Assembly (NCBI GenBank): GCA_024695225.1
Contig: JAILIO010000199.1
Span: forward strand, 1 to 7,586
Reading direction: 5' to 3'
DNA: 7,586 nt
Origin: Lachnospiraceae bacterium
GTDB taxonomy: Bacteria; Bacillota; Clostridia; Lachnospirales; Lachnospiraceae
This document shows, in pieces, positions 6,745 through 7,586 of the stretch; position 1 is the stretch's first letter; the number at the start of each line of letters is the position of its first letter. Made by a program: the position numbers and the translations under genes. A model generated the notes under the pieces. That model was not told the origin of the DNA, did no database searches, and saw only the letters and a list, made by a program, of their open reading frames with translations.

Positions 6745-7586
6745 ATGACTGAAACAGAACGCAGAGCATTTTATATAAGGCTGATCAATGGTGTCTTGAT
6801 CTTTCTTTTTGTACTGACGGGTCTCATAGTTGCAACTTATATAAAAGACGACTGGATCTCTCCCAGAACTCTGTATGTGGAGGAACTGGATGAGGGCTGG
6901 ACCAGGGTAAATGAAGACGGCAGCCGTAAAATAGTCTCAGGTAACTTCAGCATTGGAAATTCAGGGCCGGTGACCTTTTACAGGATCCTTCCCGATATAA
7001 TCGAGGATGACCAGATCCTCCGTTTCACATGCACTTTCCGCACCGTGGATGCCACGGTAAACGGAAAGAACATATATCACGCAGGTCCTGCGAAGTTCGG
7101 TCCCATAAGCACCAGCGTGGGAAATCTCTTTGCTCTGATCCCCATGAGCTCCGATTATTCCGGTCAGAAGATATACATAACCGTTGAACCCAGACATTAT
7201 TTTTACGATGTTACGGTACAGGATGCCGCCATCACCACCATGGCCTCATACTCCCTTGAAAGGATCGCGGAGAGTGTGCCTTATCTCTGTCTCTGTGTCA
7301 TAATCCTTGCGATCTCCATAATATCCTTTTTCATGTACATTGGTTTCAAATTTGCGCCAACGGATTCAGAGAGGACTATTTCAAAAGGTTTCTTTCATCT
7401 TTTTGTATTCGGGATCAGCGCAATATGCTGGATCATCTCCGACTTCCACGTAGCCGGAATGCTGACCGGCAGAATGGCTCTGTCCGGGGTGATAAATTAT
7501 ATCTCGTTTATGATATGCCCTATCATGTTTTCCGGGGTCCTTATCTACATATTTGACAACAGACTCTTTTTCAGGATCCTGTTCAT
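6745..7586 (+). CDS. Multi-pass membrane sensor protein, N-terminal part (3' partial)
   Basis: ATG 6745 follows GAGG (6734-6737) by 7 nt, and the frame stays open for 280 codons to the right edge. Residues 14-33 form the first membrane segment (LINGVLIFLFVLTGLIVATY). Residues about 36-172 are an extracytoplasmic, beta-strand-rich domain with jelly-roll-like features (ILRFTCTFRTVDATVNGKNIY). Further membrane segments lie at about 179-200, 215-233 and 248-270. One outer domain followed by a bundle of membrane helices resembles 7TMR-DISM-type receptors. In Lachnospiraceae-like bacteria such N-termini often precede a GGDEF (c-di-GMP) domain, but the output domain lies beyond the window, so this is only an inference. 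The gene is divergent from nrdD with its own promoter and does not look functionally tied to it. Confidence 0.85.
   Translation, partial: MTETERRAFYIRLINGVLIFLFVLTGLIVATYIKDDWISPRTLYVEELDEGWTRVNEDGSRKIVSGNFSIGNSGPVTFYRILPDIIEDDQILRFTCTFRTVDATVNGKNIYHAGPAKFGPISTSVGNLFALIPMSSDYSGQKIYITVEPRHYFYDVTVQDAAITTMASYSLERIAESVPYLCLCVIILAISIISFFMYIGFKFAPTDSERTISKGFFHLFVFGISAICWIISDFHVAGMLTGRMALSGVINYISFMICPIMFSGVLIYIFDNRLFFRILF

Overview
The window looks like chromosome from an anaerobic Gram-positive bacterium, probably a Clostridia/Lachnospiraceae-type organism. This is an inference from several signs: a class III (oxygen-sensitive) ribonucleotide reductase, a xylulose-5-P/fructose-6-P phosphoketolase, strong AGGAG-type ribosome binding sites, consensus sigma-A promoters, a lipoprotein with a Ser/Glu/Ala-rich linker, and frequent AGG (Arg) and ATA (Ile) codons. 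I see no insertion sequence, CRISPR array, tRNA, rRNA or phage gene.

Layout, left to right. (1) Positions 2-1669 (+) hold most of a secreted lipoprotein. Its start lies off the left edge, but the lipobox LSGC is visible. It carries an RsiV-like DUF4163/DUF3298-type region and a C-terminal PQQ-like repeat region. (2) A strong bidirectional terminator at 1707-1740 separates it from a convergent operon. (3) That operon runs on the minus strand from about 6504 to 1767: nrdD (6384-4159), then xfp (4162-1767), joined by a 4-nt ATGA stop/start overlap. As written, xfp is broken by a one-base frameshift at 3190-3195. Adding back one A in the coding strand gives a 798-residue phosphoketolase. (4) The intergenic region 6385-6744 is a divergent promoter region. 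The nrdD promoter (TTGACA-N16-TACAAT) is overlain by two identical 12-bp copies of a NrdR-box-like sequence exactly 31 bp apart, one over the -35 and one over the -10. A second promoter (TTGTAA-N17-TATAAT) faces right. (5) Positions 6745-7586 (+) hold the first 280 residues of a membrane sensor protein that runs off the right edge. It has one N-terminal membrane segment, an extracytoplasmic beta-rich domain and then at least three more membrane segments.

How the parts fit. NrdD makes deoxyribonucleotides anaerobically and Xfp splits sugar phosphates to acetyl-phosphate. No second promoter or terminator is evident between them, so both probably share one NrdR-type switch that responds to (d)ATP. 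The activase gene nrdG, often next to nrdD, is not in this window. The most notable points are the xfp frameshift, the predicted NrdR control of a phosphoketolase, and a chain of ATGA overlaps linking two short leader ORFs, nrdD and xfp.
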